Origin: Candidatus Thermochlorobacter aerophilus | GTDB lineage: Bacteria > Bacteroidota > Chlorobiia > Chlorobiales > Thermochlorobacteraceae | Assembly: GCA_002794105.1 (NCBI GenBank) | Contig: PHFL01000060.1 | Span: 22,231 to 86,230 of the forward strand | Reading direction: 5' to 3' | DNA length: 64,000 nt | Shown here: in pieces, positions 8,308 through 16,992 of the stretch | How positions within the stretch are numbered: the first letter of the stretch is position 1 | Layout of the letters: each line of letters starts with the position of its first letter | Position numbers and translations under genes: made by a program | The notes under the pieces: generated by a model | The model's database searches: none | What the model was told of the DNA's origin: nothing | What the model saw: the letters and a program-made list of their open reading frames with translations, nothing else

Positions 8308-9089
8308 GCGTGTTGAAGCATTACTGATTCAGGTTTCAGTTCAGCTGGGATGTCAAAATCATAAGGTTGCCAATCATTATTTTTCTCGTAATCTTCTTTC
8401 TCTTTCTTTTTCAGTTCTGTAACCGAAATCTTTACTTGACCGCTGCCACGAGAGCCTTTCCCGCCAAGATAATCATTCTGAACAAGCACGAGCCCTTCAA
8501 AGATTTTATTTAGAAACAAAGTTTCATCATCTCCATCATAGACATTAAGAATCATTTCCATTTCAAAAATTGCGCCTGCAGGCACGCGTTCCAACTGGCG
8601 TGGCGTTGCTGCCGAAGTAATTCGGTCAATAACAACTTCGATTTTTACTTCGGTGTAAGGCATATCGGTATCTTTGGAGGCGAAAAGTTTGTCTGCAGAT
8701 TCTTTGTTGAGAGGACAATCGCGCACAATCAGTCTGGAAACAGGTTGCTCAGGTTGATTTTGCTTTCTTACATCTTCTGGAGTGACTCCAAAGATTTGGG
8801 CAATAGGATTTGTTATATCGGTAATGAATAATTCACCTGCTAAACTATTGCTTTCCTTCGTAACCTTGCCTTCAACCTTTTCAAGTAAAGAACGCATTTT
8901 GCCTTTGAGCGAACTTCCCGGGATATAGGGCTGGCGCGTGAGCGGATTACGTACAACTGCAGCATCAATGCCGCCGATGGACATGCTGGCATTCGTTGCG
9001 CCAATGTGCAGTCCTGTGACTGCAAGGATTTGTCCCTTAATTCGGATTTTTTTAATTAGCTTGCCGATGATAGTTTGCTGGTCTGCCAT
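8304..9089 (-). CDS. csm3: Type III-A backbone RNase Csm3
   Basis: Csm3 forms the backbone of the Csm complex and cuts target RNA at 6-nt intervals. The 261-residue protein carries GLHIGATNASMSIGGID at residues 26-42; Asp42 corresponds to the catalytic Asp33 of the Streptococcus thermophilus protein. The motif IPGSSLKGKMRSLLE follows, with a glycine-rich GGKGSRGSGQV near the end. The active site therefore looks intact. The gene starts 2 bp after csm2 and overlaps csm4 by 4 bp. The C-terminal 35 residues are charged and less conserved. Confidence 0.92.
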   Translation of the reverse strand: MADQQTIIGKLIKKIRIKGQILAVTGLHIGATNASMSIGGIDAAVVRNPLTRQPYIPGSSLKGKMRSLLEKVEGKVTKESNSLAGELFITDITNPIAQIFGVTPEDVRKQNQPEQPVSRLIVRDCPLNKESADKLFASKDTDMPYTEVKIEVVIDRITSAATPRQLERVPAGAIFEMEMILNVYDGDDETLFLNKIFEGLVLVQNDYLGGKGSRGSGQVKISVTELKKKEKEDYEKNNDWQPYDFDIPAELKPESVMLQHA

Positions 9090-9091
9090 TT

Positions 9092-9526
9092 TTATTTTCC
9101 TCCGTAGGCTCTATGATATGCTAAAATTGCTTCAAAAAAATTAGCAAAGTTTTCAAAGCGTTGAAATTTTTGTTTTACATCTGCTGCATCCTGAAAAATC
9201 GCATCAATTGCAGGTGCCAAGACAGATTCAAGATCTCGGGCGGCCTCCGAGGCTTTTGGGTTCATGCCGCCTATTCTGGCTCTTGCGTAGGAGAGTTTTG
9301 GTTTTAGCAAAAGTACTTCTGAATCAAAAGAATTATTTGTAATGCCTTTTTGCTGGATGCGTCTTACTTCGCCAAATATATTGCGTATTTGCGAGGTGGA
9401 TAGGCGACGATTAGATAAGGACTTGCCAAATTCCTCAGCAAATTTAATTGCTTCGGTATTTAGTCCTGACTTTATCCATTGTGGAGATTTTTTTACTCCA
9501 TTTATTCCACTAAATTCTATTGGCAT
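9092..9526 (-). CDS. csm2: Type III-A small subunit Csm2
   Basis: The 144-residue, largely helical protein lies between cas10 and csm3. It has the family pattern LSTSQIRNIF near residue 42, then KLSYARAR, and ends with FEAILAYHRAYGGK. Csm2 forms the second filament of the complex and helps bind target RNA. Its start codon overlaps the last base of the csm1 stop region (TAATG arrangement). Identification rests on position, size and the IRNIF and YARAR motifs. Confidence 0.85.
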   Translation of the reverse strand: MPIEFSGINGVKKSPQWIKSGLNTEAIKFAEEFGKSLSNRRLSTSQIRNIFGEVRRIQQKGITNNSFDSEVLLLKPKLSYARARIGGMNPKASEAARDLESVLAPAIDAIFQDAADVKQKFQRFENFANFFEAILAYHRAYGGK

Positions 9527-11991
9527 TATTTATCCTCCTTTCTGGTTAGAAAGTCTACCCACCGTGCAAGCACGTTGGTAAGTGAAATAAAATCCTGTTC
9601 TGTTGGGGCACCCAGAAAGAGTTTGCTGGCAAGGGCATGTATTTCTTTTTCATAACTTTTATACTGCTTTGCAAAGCGAGCTAAAGAATAGGCAGCAAGC
9701 CATCGCCAGCGCCCATAAAGTACCTCTTTTCTAGCTTCTTGAATTCCCTTTTGCGTCCTGAGTAACTCAAAATATCTTTCATATTCACCATAAATGCTTA
9801 TCAGACGCTGTATAACGCTGCGAGAAATTTTACCTTCTTTCAATGCTCTATAAAGTTTAATAACTTCTGCACGAATGACTTTGAAATCTGCCCAACTCAT
9901 TGGCGTATCTAAAAAGCAGATGGCATTTTTTTGTTTCTCACCTTTTCTAGTGTAGCGTGTAGCTTTAGCTTTATCTTCAGCAATGCCAGCCGCGAGAGCA
10001 GCTTTATAGAGAGGTGAACGTGAATCAAAAAGCGATATGCCTGCTGAAAGTGTAAAACATGGATTTTGGCATGTAAAAGCTTTGAAATGATCATAAATCC
10101 AAATGCCAACATCAGCCAAGACATTCCAAACCCCGATAATAAATACATCATCACCGCCTGAATAGACAATTTGCATGAGTGTGCTCAAATCTTCTCCATC
10201 GGTTTCATTAACACCTTTTTCAATGCTCCACTTTAGGTCGGCAAGACGGTTGAGATATGAGCTAAAGAAAAAATCAAGCATCGTGGAGAGTTGAATTATG
10301 CGCGAGAAAGTTGCTTGTTCGCCAAGACCGTCTCTAAAAATTTTCCCAAGATTGTCTACATCCAAACGGAGAACACCGAGTCTTTTTATTCCAACAGATT
10401 TTTTTACTAAATCATCGTAGTCTCCTTCCAAAGTCCAGTTTCCACCATAGAATCGAAATCCGAAAACTGAGCTGTTAGGTGGTTTTGTCATGAAATTATC
10501 ATCATTAAGCAGATAGTAATCAATTGTATCCACACTTGTTGACTTTATGTTTTCAGCATCTACCACATCAAAGCACTCGATGTCGAGCACATTAAATCTT
10601 AGATTTTTTGGACTAATTGCTAAACAATTGCCTTTTCTCAAGCTTCTGCCAATAAGTTGGGCAGTGAACTGTTCAGATGAAATGAATTCTTTCTGACCTG
10701 TGTCGTTTTCACATAGTTCATAAATTTTCTTATCAGCAAGTTCATACTGTATGTAGGATATGTCTTTAAGGTTTTCCTTTTTTGCAGTTTTTAGCTCGTC
10801 AATGGTGCAGAGTTCAAGGTTAGTAGCAGAGCAGAGGATAAGTTCTCCAGAAGGTGTATTAGGCAAGAAAAAGTCTATGTTTGCGAGTTTTGAAAATTTT
10901 TTGTTTTTACTTTTTTGAAGTTCTTTTTGAACTTCATGCCACTTGCTTGGAATTTTGTTTGCCGAAAAGTCCGCCCCTGTCAAAGGAACCGACGAAAATA
11001 CAACAGAGATACTGACACTGTATTCAGAAAGTAACTTGCTTGAAATATCTTTTTCAATGTCATCTATGATTTTATTAACACGGTCTAAGTTTGGCAATAG
11101 CAGGAAGAACTTTCCACCACTGGAGTAGAGCAAATTAGCTCGTTCTAGGCTTAGCTTGGAAAGTATGTGATTTGCAATAGAATCCAATAATTGCTGAAGG
11201 AAGAAGGAACGACCTTTTAAGGCTTTTGCTGCACCTTTCGGCTTGATGTTATACAGATACTGCTGGATGCCTGTCAAATCGGCGCAAAAAAGCTTGTAGC
11301 GTGCAGTTTGGCGATTTTCAACTGGCTCGCTTGGGTTTTCTTCTAAGTAATCATACATACACACTGCAATTGCAGCAGCAAGGCGATGGTGCTCATGTAA
11401 TGAAACATCTGGTTTTGTTAAGTGGGATGCAGATGGGATACACCACAAGTATTTGAGGGAGAGTGAATATAGTATTTTCTTAATCGCATCAACCTGATTT
11501 AATGAAATTGCCTCGCCAAAATTTTCAGCATCAGTAATAAATTCTCGCCACCGTGCTTCGTATACAGCCTCCAAATCTGCCATTTTCCAATTTTCAGAAG
11601 GGAATTGAAATCCTTTTGGTGTAAGTGAACAGATAGGCTGCTTGTATTCTTTGGTGGATAAGTTATCTAGTTTGATTCTTGATAAAATTGATATAAGTGG
11701 CTGCTGTTCTGTCTGACGCGCCGTTTCTCGCTCTCCACTTGCAAGCGCATCAGCCTCACATACAATCATCGCTAAGCGTTTAGTCAAATCATCTAATTGG
11801 CTTTGTCTTAGGTCATCAATCTGGTGGTGAGCCACGATAGCAGCAATCACTTCATCACTTAATAAGTTGCTCATGAAGGCAGCGGAAAGAACAGGATGCT
11901 TTGTAAATTTAAACTCCTTGTCTCCACGATGGTAGAACTTGCTAATGTCGCGCAAAAGCGCACCAATGTATACTCTATCTCTATTGTTCAT
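9526..11991 (-). CDS. csm1: Cas10/Csm1, large subunit and cyclic oligoadenylate synthase with degraded HD motif
   Basis: This is the signature protein of the type III-A complex. The second Palm domain has YSGGDDVF with GGDD at residues 612-615, so cyclic oligoadenylate synthesis should be possible. That fits the two CARF genes of the operon. The N-terminal HD domain reads ALLRDISKFYHRG: the usual LLHDIGK has Arg14 in place of the metal-binding His, although Asp15, a later HP and AHHQ are retained. The ssDNA nuclease is therefore probably weak or dead. Arg14 is CGC, one transition from a His codon. The length, 821 residues, is normal. It is the first gene of the minus-strand operon and diverges from cas6. 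Confidence 0.93.
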   Translation of the reverse strand: MNNRDRVYIGALLRDISKFYHRGDKEFKFTKHPVLSAAFMSNLLSDEVIAAIVAHHQIDDLRQSQLDDLTKRLAMIVCEADALASGERETARQTEQQPLISILSRIKLDNLSTKEYKQPICSLTPKGFQFPSENWKMADLEAVYEARWREFITDAENFGEAISLNQVDAIKKILYSLSLKYLWCIPSASHLTKPDVSLHEHHRLAAAIAVCMYDYLEENPSEPVENRQTARYKLFCADLTGIQQYLYNIKPKGAAKALKGRSFFLQQLLDSIANHILSKLSLERANLLYSSGGKFFLLLPNLDRVNKIIDDIEKDISSKLLSEYSVSISVVFSSVPLTGADFSANKIPSKWHEVQKELQKSKNKKFSKLANIDFFLPNTPSGELILCSATNLELCTIDELKTAKKENLKDISYIQYELADKKIYELCENDTGQKEFISSEQFTAQLIGRSLRKGNCLAISPKNLRFNVLDIECFDVVDAENIKSTSVDTIDYYLLNDDNFMTKPPNSSVFGFRFYGGNWTLEGDYDDLVKKSVGIKRLGVLRLDVDNLGKIFRDGLGEQATFSRIIQLSTMLDFFFSSYLNRLADLKWSIEKGVNETDGEDLSTLMQIVYSGGDDVFIIGVWNVLADVGIWIYDHFKAFTCQNPCFTLSAGISLFDSRSPLYKAALAAGIAEDKAKATRYTRKGEKQKNAICFLDTPMSWADFKVIRAEVIKLYRALKEGKISRSVIQRLISIYGEYERYFELLRTQKGIQEARKEVLYGRWRWLAAYSLARFAKQYKSYEKEIHALASKLFLGAPTEQDFISLTNVLARWVDFLTRKEDK

Positions 11992-12310
11992 CGTTGAAAG
12001 TCAGTTTAGTGCTATGAGCCAAAATTCTTGTTGTATCACTTTAAGTGGAAGAAAACCTTGTTACGGGCTGCGTATTAGCATGGACACAGGCATAAGTCGA
12101 GAGTTTGAGTACCGAAATGTCAAGAACTTTCTGGCTCACTCAGGGAATTGTTTGCAAATTTGCTTTTTTAGGTTGCTAACTATAAGTTAAGCTTTTGCTG
12201 CGACATTTCCAAACGGACGGTTGAGGGTGCAAACTTGCACGAGCAATTTTTCAACTAATGGATTGTTTGAAAGAAGGAAAACTCCACATCACCTAAATAC
12301 TCTGTTCTAA
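11992..12310. other. 319-bp divergent intergenic region between csm1 and cas6
   Basis: This region must contain the promoters of both the csm operon and cas6. I see no gene. A 14-base inverted repeat, GTGCAA-AC-TTGCAC at 12227-12240, about 70 bp before cas6, could be a regulator site. I could not identify a confident promoter hexamer pair for either gene. Confidence 0.45.
12227..12240. promoter_or_regulatory. Inverted repeat upstream of cas6
   Basis: GTGCAA and TTGCAC flank a two-base centre, giving a symmetric 14-base site suitable for a dimeric regulator. No regulator gene is adjacent. Short palindromes of this size also occur by chance. Confidence 0.25.
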
Positions 12311-13087
12311 ATGCGACTGAAACTTACACTAATTCAAGAGCGCAGGAAAGAATCGTTGCCTGTAAGTACTAACTACTACATTTGTGCAGCAATCTACCGT
12401 GCCTTAGAGCGCTCATCGCCTGAATTTTCAGGGCTAATGCATCGCCGTGGCTATTCCAGCCCTGAAGGCCGGCGCAAGTTTAAGCTCTTTACTTTCTCAA
12501 ACCTTAATGTGCCTGAACGCAAAATTGAAGGCACAAGGCTTATTTCGTTCTCCAAAAAAATCTCTTTAATGATTTCTTCACCAGTAGAAGATTTTCTACA
12601 ACATCTTGTTACAGGACTTTTTCTCGACGGTTACTTTTTTATTGAACATGCGCGCTTCCGAAAAGGCGATATTCAAACCTTGCCCGACCCCGAATTTTCT
12701 GAAACAATGGAATTTTCTATGCTCTCGCCGATGGTCGTCTCGGTGATGCGCCCTGACCGCTCAAAAGAATTCCTAAAATACAATGATGAAAGGCTTCCCA
12801 CAGTTGTGCTAAAAAATTTATTAGCAAAATATCAAGCTATTCATGGTCATTCATTTGAAGGTGATGTCAGTACTTTTGCCATTCGTTTTAGTGAAAAATA
12901 TCTTACACGGCGGCAAGGCAAAGTTGAAAAATTGATTAAAATTCATGAAGGGCGTGCCGAAGAAACCCATATTAAAGCAATTCTTTGCCCATTCACAATT
13001 ACGGCTCCGATAGAACTCATTAAAGTTGGCTACGATTGCGGGTTCGGCGAAAAAAATTCAGTGGGCTTTGGCATGGTAAAGGCATAG
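12311..13087 (+). CDS. cas6: Cas6 CRISPR RNA endoribonuclease
   Basis: Cas6 cleaves the pre-crRNA within the repeat to make crRNAs for the Csm complex. The 258-residue protein has an N-terminal ferredoxin-like half (MRLKLTLIQER, then LPVSTNYYICAAIYRAL) and the C-terminal glycine-rich loop GFGEKNSVGFGMV near residues 243-255, diagnostic for Cas6. An HRRG segment near residue 44 offers a His that could be catalytic. It is transcribed away from csm1. No repeat array lies downstream; instead a strong terminator follows 100 bp later. Its substrate array must be elsewhere in the genome. Confidence 0.9.
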   Translation: MRLKLTLIQERRKESLPVSTNYYICAAIYRALERSSPEFSGLMHRRGYSSPEGRRKFKLFTFSNLNVPERKIEGTRLISFSKKISLMISSPVEDFLQHLVTGLFLDGYFFIEHARFRKGDIQTLPDPEFSETMEFSMLSPMVVSVMRPDRSKEFLKYNDERLPTVVLKNLLAKYQAIHGHSFEGDVSTFAIRFSEKYLTRRQGKVEKLIKIHEGRAEETHIKAILCPFTITAPIELIKVGYDCGFGEKNSVGFGMVKA

Positions 13088-13187
13088 TTGAATCAAGAGC
13101 TTGGCTTACCGTTTTTGAGTGAGGTTGTGTAGTGATACTAAGTTACTTAAGTGCTTCAGTTGCTTGCTAGACTAATAATAAGCAAAT

Positions 13188-13213
13188 AAGGCAACCTCTA
13201 CGGTTGCCTTTTA
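13188..13213. terminator. Strong bidirectional intrinsic terminator between cas6 and the MFS operon
   Basis: AAGGCAACC pairs perfectly with GGTTGCCTT across a five-base loop. T-residues follow on the plus strand, and the A-rich 5' flank gives T-residues on the minus strand. It lies between the convergent cas6 and small-subunit genes, so it probably ends both transcripts. Confidence 0.8.
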
Positions 13214-13236
13214 TGGGCAGTATGCTGCTGTGGTCT

Positions 13237-13374
13237 TTACTGAAAAAGGACTACTGTCTTAACAATCACTTGCCAAATAGCCCAAAGTGATGGAATACCG
13301 ACAATAGTCCAGCTGATGATGAGCTTGATGAGATTGCGGTTCTTATGTTCAGAGGTTTTGAGCGTCTGTGCCAT
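13237..13374 (-). CDS. Small subunit of an OFA-family MFS transporter (45 residues)
   Basis: ATG at 13374 is preceded by AAGGAGA at a good distance, so translation is well supported. The 45-residue peptide is basic at the N-terminus and has one membrane helix containing SWTIVGIPSLWAIW followed by VIVKTVVLF. This W-x3-GIP-x2-W...K...LF pattern is that of the small proteins that accompany oxalate/formate-antiporter-type MFS transporters. It sits 19 bp downstream of such a transporter on the same strand. It probably associates with it in the inner membrane; its exact role is not known to me. Confidence 0.75.
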   Translation of the reverse strand: MAQTLKTSEHKNRNLIKLIISWTIVGIPSLWAIWQVIVKTVVLFQ

Positions 13375-13393
13375 AGTTTAAGTCTCCTTTTGT

Positions 13394-14860
13394 TTAAACG
13401 CGTTGCGTTTGTAGAGAATTGCTCAGTTCTTTTTGAGAACTGCTTGGTTCCTTTTGTGCGTCGGTTTCTTCGACATAGTGATACTTCGGTGAGACTTCTT
13501 TGACCAAGTAGTTAGCAATAAAGCCAATTACCAACAGTCCTGCCATGATATACATGGTCACGTTGTAGGCTTCAGCCTTTGGCACTCCGTTATTGATTTG
13601 ATACTCACGGATGTAGTTGACGAGGACAGGTCCCAAGACAGCAGCCGTCGACCAAGCGGTCAAGAGTCTGCCATGAATGGCGCCGACTTGCATGGTGCCG
13701 AACATGTCACGCAGATATGCAGGAATGGTGGCAAAGCCGCCGCCATACATGCTCATGATGATGCCAAAGAAAACCACAAAGAGCACAATGCTGCCAATTT
13801 GTCCAGTCATAGGAATCAAGGCATAAAGTACGGTGCCAAGTCCAAGGTAAATCATGTAGTTCGTTTTTCTACCCAAAATATCGGAGAGCGACGACCAGAA
13901 GAAGCGACCCACCAAATTGAAAAGTGAAAGCAGTGCCGCAAAGCCACCACCCGCCGCCGCTGCCATTTTCACCACTTCCTTTTCATCCAAGCCCATATCA
14001 CGGAATTTCTTGAACAGAAACATTTCCTGAATCATCGGCGAAGCCTGTCCCAGCACACCAATACCTGCCGTAACATTCATGCACAAGACAATCCAGAGAA
14101 GCCAGAATTGTGGCGTTTTGATAGCTATGTCCGCTGTAACATTAGCGGTGGTCATCATCTTATGAGGTTGTGGAGTGGGTGTCCAACCTTCAGGTTTCCA
14201 ATCTGGCGCAGGCACACGAGCCGTAAGGGCGCCAAAGAGCATGAAGACAAAGTAAATCAGTCCCATGGCAACGAAGGTTTCCCAGACGCCCATAGAAGAC
14301 GGGGTTTTGAAGAAGTTCATCAACTCAACGGCAAGTGGAGAGCCAATCATGGCGCCACCGCCAAAGCCCATGATGGCAATACCAGTTGCCATACCAGGAC
14401 GGTCAGGGAACCACTTCATGAGCGTCGAGACGGGAGAAATATAGCCTAACCCTAAGCCGATACCACCAATGATGCCATAGCCGAAGTAGACAATCCAAAT
14501 ATTGTGGATGGCAATTCCAAAAGCGCTGACCAAGAAGCCAGTCGACCAGCAGACTGCTGAGACGAACATCGTTTTTCGGGGACCTGAGCGTTCTACCCAC
14601 TTGCCAAACGCTGCTGCCGAGATGCCAAGCACTGCCAGTGCAATACTGAAAATCCACCCAATTTCGGGAATCGTCCAATCCACACCTTTGATAGGCTCAT
14701 TGATACCGATAAGCTTGGTCATGGGGATGTTGAACACGGAAATGCCATAAACCTGCCCAATACAAAGGTGAACAGCTAACGCAGAAGGTGGAAAAAGCCA
14801 GCGATTGTAATCTGGTCCAGCAATAGATTTTTCGCGGTCCAAAAACGAAAGAAAAGACAT
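13394..14860 (-). CDS. MFS transporter, oxalate/formate antiporter (OFA) family
   Basis: The 488-residue inner-membrane protein has twelve predicted helices. OFA-type features are GQVYGISVFNIPM near the start and GYGIIGGIGLGLGYISPVS with LMKWFPDRPGMATG in the first half. A second-half FFWSSLSDILGRK repeats the MFS loop motif. These proteins exchange small organic acids such as oxalate, formate or related carboxylates; the substrate here cannot be told. A very good Shine-Dalgarno, AAGGAGGGG, precedes the ATG. The gene is followed by the 45-residue small subunit and diverges from the molybdoenzyme operon. The C-terminal tail is Gln/Ser-rich and cytoplasmic. Confidence 0.85.
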   Translation of the reverse strand: MSFLSFLDREKSIAGPDYNRWLFPPSALAVHLCIGQVYGISVFNIPMTKLIGINEPIKGVDWTIPEIGWIFSIALAVLGISAAAFGKWVERSGPRKTMFVSAVCWSTGFLVSAFGIAIHNIWIVYFGYGIIGGIGLGLGYISPVSTLMKWFPDRPGMATGIAIMGFGGGAMIGSPLAVELMNFFKTPSSMGVWETFVAMGLIYFVFMLFGALTARVPAPDWKPEGWTPTPQPHKMMTTANVTADIAIKTPQFWLLWIVLCMNVTAGIGVLGQASPMIQEMFLFKKFRDMGLDEKEVVKMAAAAGGGFAALLSLFNLVGRFFWSSLSDILGRKTNYMIYLGLGTVLYALIPMTGQIGSIVLFVVFFGIIMSMYGGGFATIPAYLRDMFGTMQVGAIHGRLLTAWSTAAVLGPVLVNYIREYQINNGVPKAEAYNVTMYIMAGLLVIGFIANYLVKEVSPKYHYVEETDAQKEPSSSQKELSNSLQTQRV

Positions 14861-15100
14861 AGTTTCCCCTCCTTGTTGTTTTGTTAGTTGTTGCTAATTG
14901 CCAAACCACTCTTCTTGGTTAGCAGGTATATGTGACTCGATTGAGCGTAAAAGTGATGTGTTACGCCTCAGGCCTGCCAACCATGCTGAGAAGTAAAGAC
15001 GGCATACCTAATATAGCTATCCAAATTTTTTTTCAGCTTATTTCGTTCTAATGGTGAACTTTCGTAATGTGTAGCCCTTACAAATCAAAAGATTAAAAAA

Positions 15101-15715
15101 ATGTCGCTGTTTGAACGAGATTCTGCCTGGAAGGGTAAGCTCAATTCTTTTGGGAAAGAAAAATTGCCTCCGGGACAGCATGTTACACTCAAGTTTCCTG
15201 TGCTGACCTATGGCGCTACCCAATACATTAGCACCAAAGACTGGCGACTGACATTTGATGGATTGGTCGAAAAGCCACTTACCCTGAATTGGGAACAGTT
15301 CATGGCTTTGCCACAAGTAACTATTACCGCCGATTTTCACTGCGTGACGCGCTGGTCGATGCTCGATAAAACTTGGACAGGCGTACCTGTAAAGGAAGTC
15401 TTGAAACTCATCGTGCCCAAACCCACTGCAAAGGCGGTCATGGTACACTGCTATGGTGGCTACACTACAAACCTGACGCTCGACATCCTCAATGACGATG
15501 ATGTGCTACTTTGCCACTCTTGGGAAGGCGCACCGCTCACGCCAGAACACGGTGGACCTTGCCGACTCTTGGTGCCGAAACGCTACGCATGGAAAAGCGC
15601 AAAATGGATTGCACGACTGGAATTTCTGCCAGAAGACAGACCGGGCTTCTGGGAGCAAAATGGCTACTCCATGAGCGCTGACCCATGGAAAGAAGAACGC
15701 TTCTCCGATGATTAG
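15101..15715 (+). CDS. Molybdopterin-dependent oxidoreductase, sulfite oxidase/YedY fold
   Basis: The 204-residue protein belongs to the oxidoreductase molybdopterin-binding (SUOX/YedY) superfamily. The Mo-coordinating Cys is in TADFHCVTRWS near residue 87. Other family segments are WTGVPVKEVL, YGGYTTNLTL and GGPCRLLVPKRYAWKSAKW. It lacks a Tat or Sec signal, unlike YedY (MsrP), so it appears cytoplasmic, and it has no heme or dimerisation domain. The substrate is unknown. It is followed after 17 bp by moeA, which makes the cofactor, so the pair probably forms one transcript. The first ATG in frame was taken as the start. Confidence 0.82.
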   Translation: MSLFERDSAWKGKLNSFGKEKLPPGQHVTLKFPVLTYGATQYISTKDWRLTFDGLVEKPLTLNWEQFMALPQVTITADFHCVTRWSMLDKTWTGVPVKEVLKLIVPKPTAKAVMVHCYGGYTTNLTLDILNDDDVLLCHSWEGAPLTPEHGGPCRLLVPKRYAWKSAKWIARLEFLPEDRPGFWEQNGYSMSADPWKEERFSDD

Positions 15716-15732
15716 CCCAAAGCCAAACCACC

Positions 15733-16947
15733 ATGATTTCTGTCGACGAAGCCGATAAACTGCTGGCACAACACAGTTTGCCTACAACCGATGTGCTCTT
15801 CCCGATTGACTACGCTGTCGGCAAGGTACTGCGCGAGGACATCTTTGCCGACCGCGATTTTCCGCCATTCCACCGTGCAGCAATGGATGGGATTGCGCTA
15901 CGCTATGCAAACCTTGGTGCGCCAGAGCGCCTTATCCCTATTGAAAACACTGCCTACGCTGGCGCGCCGCAACTGACTTTGAACAATCCTGATGCCGCTA
16001 TTGAAATCATGACTGGCGCAGTTCTTCCAGAAGGTTGCGACACTATTGTGCGCCTTGAAGATGTGGTTTTTCAGACTATAGATGGGGAACGCTATGCCAA
16101 AGTGCTCGTGCCGCCGCAACCTGCTCAACATGTTCATCACAAAGGGAGCGACCGCAAACAAGGCGATTTGATTGTACCAAAAGGGCGCATACTTAGTGCT
16201 GCAGAAATCGCCGTAGCGGCATCAGTTGGGAAGACACACGTGCGTGTCAATCTGCTCCCGCGAATCTCCGTCATTTCAACTGGTGATGAGTTGGTGGCTG
16301 TGGAAGCAGTGCCACTGCCGCACCAAATTCGCATCTCAAATGCATATGCTATTCAAGCCCTGCTAAACGAACACGGTTACTCAGCAAAGCTCTATCGCTC
16401 GCCTGATGACGAATGGGCGTTCTCAAACCTGCTCTCGGAGTGCCTTGCCGATTCAGACATCCTAATTTTAACCGGTGGCGTGTCGGCAGGCAAGGCGGAC
16501 TTTGTGCCCGCTGTGCTGGAAAAGCATTGCATTGAGAAAATTTTTCACAAAATTAGACAGCGTCCAGGCAAACCAATGTGGTTCGGCAAGCGCACAAGTG
16601 ATAACAAAATTGTCTTTGCTCTGCCGGGCAATCCTGTCTCTACCGTAGTTTGCATGTTAAGATATGTATTGCCATTTCTAAAGCGCACTGCAGGATGCAC
16701 CGAAGACCGGCACCTCTCAGCGGTCTTGGATGAAACTGTAGAATTCAAACCAGCACTGACTTACTTTCTGCCAGTAAAACTGCAAGTGCGTCAAGGTGTG
16801 CTTCATGCACAGCCGCTCAAGGGGCATGGTTCAGGCGACTTTGCCAATCTCGCCGACTGCGATGGCTTTTTGGAACTACCAGAAGCACAGACCCTCTTCC
16901 AAAAAGGTGAGGCATACACGCTACTGCTGTATCGTGCTCTAAGATGA
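15733..16947 (+). CDS. moeA: Molybdopterin molybdenumtransferase MoeA
   Basis: MoeA inserts molybdate into adenylylated molybdopterin, the last step of Moco synthesis. The 404-residue protein has the domain order of the family: FPPFHRAAMDGIALRY near residue 40, ISTGDELV near 180, TGGVSAGKADFV near 250, LPGNPVST near 300, and a C-terminal beta-barrel domain. Its position directly after a Moco enzyme is functionally sensible. Other Moco synthesis genes are not in the window. A permease gene follows after 45 bp on the same strand. Confidence 0.92.
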   Translation: MISVDEADKLLAQHSLPTTDVLFPIDYAVGKVLREDIFADRDFPPFHRAAMDGIALRYANLGAPERLIPIENTAYAGAPQLTLNNPDAAIEIMTGAVLPEGCDTIVRLEDVVFQTIDGERYAKVLVPPQPAQHVHHKGSDRKQGDLIVPKGRILSAAEIAVAASVGKTHVRVNLLPRISVISTGDELVAVEAVPLPHQIRISNAYAIQALLNEHGYSAKLYRSPDDEWAFSNLLSECLADSDILILTGGVSAGKADFVPAVLEKHCIEKIFHKIRQRPGKPMWFGKRTSDNKIVFALPGNPVSTVVCMLRYVLPFLKRTAGCTEDRHLSAVLDETVEFKPALTYFLPVKLQVRQGVLHAQPLKGHGSGDFANLADCDGFLELPEAQTLFQKGEAYTLLLYRALR

Positions 16948-16992
16948 ATGACAAGACAGTTCAGGGCAACTCCAACATAAACTTTCATTGCA

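Noticed and set aside
14861-15100. Molybdenum cofactor riboswitch before the molybdoenzyme-moeA pair
   Set aside because: No recognisable conserved hairpin or core sequence was found in the 240-bp divergent region.
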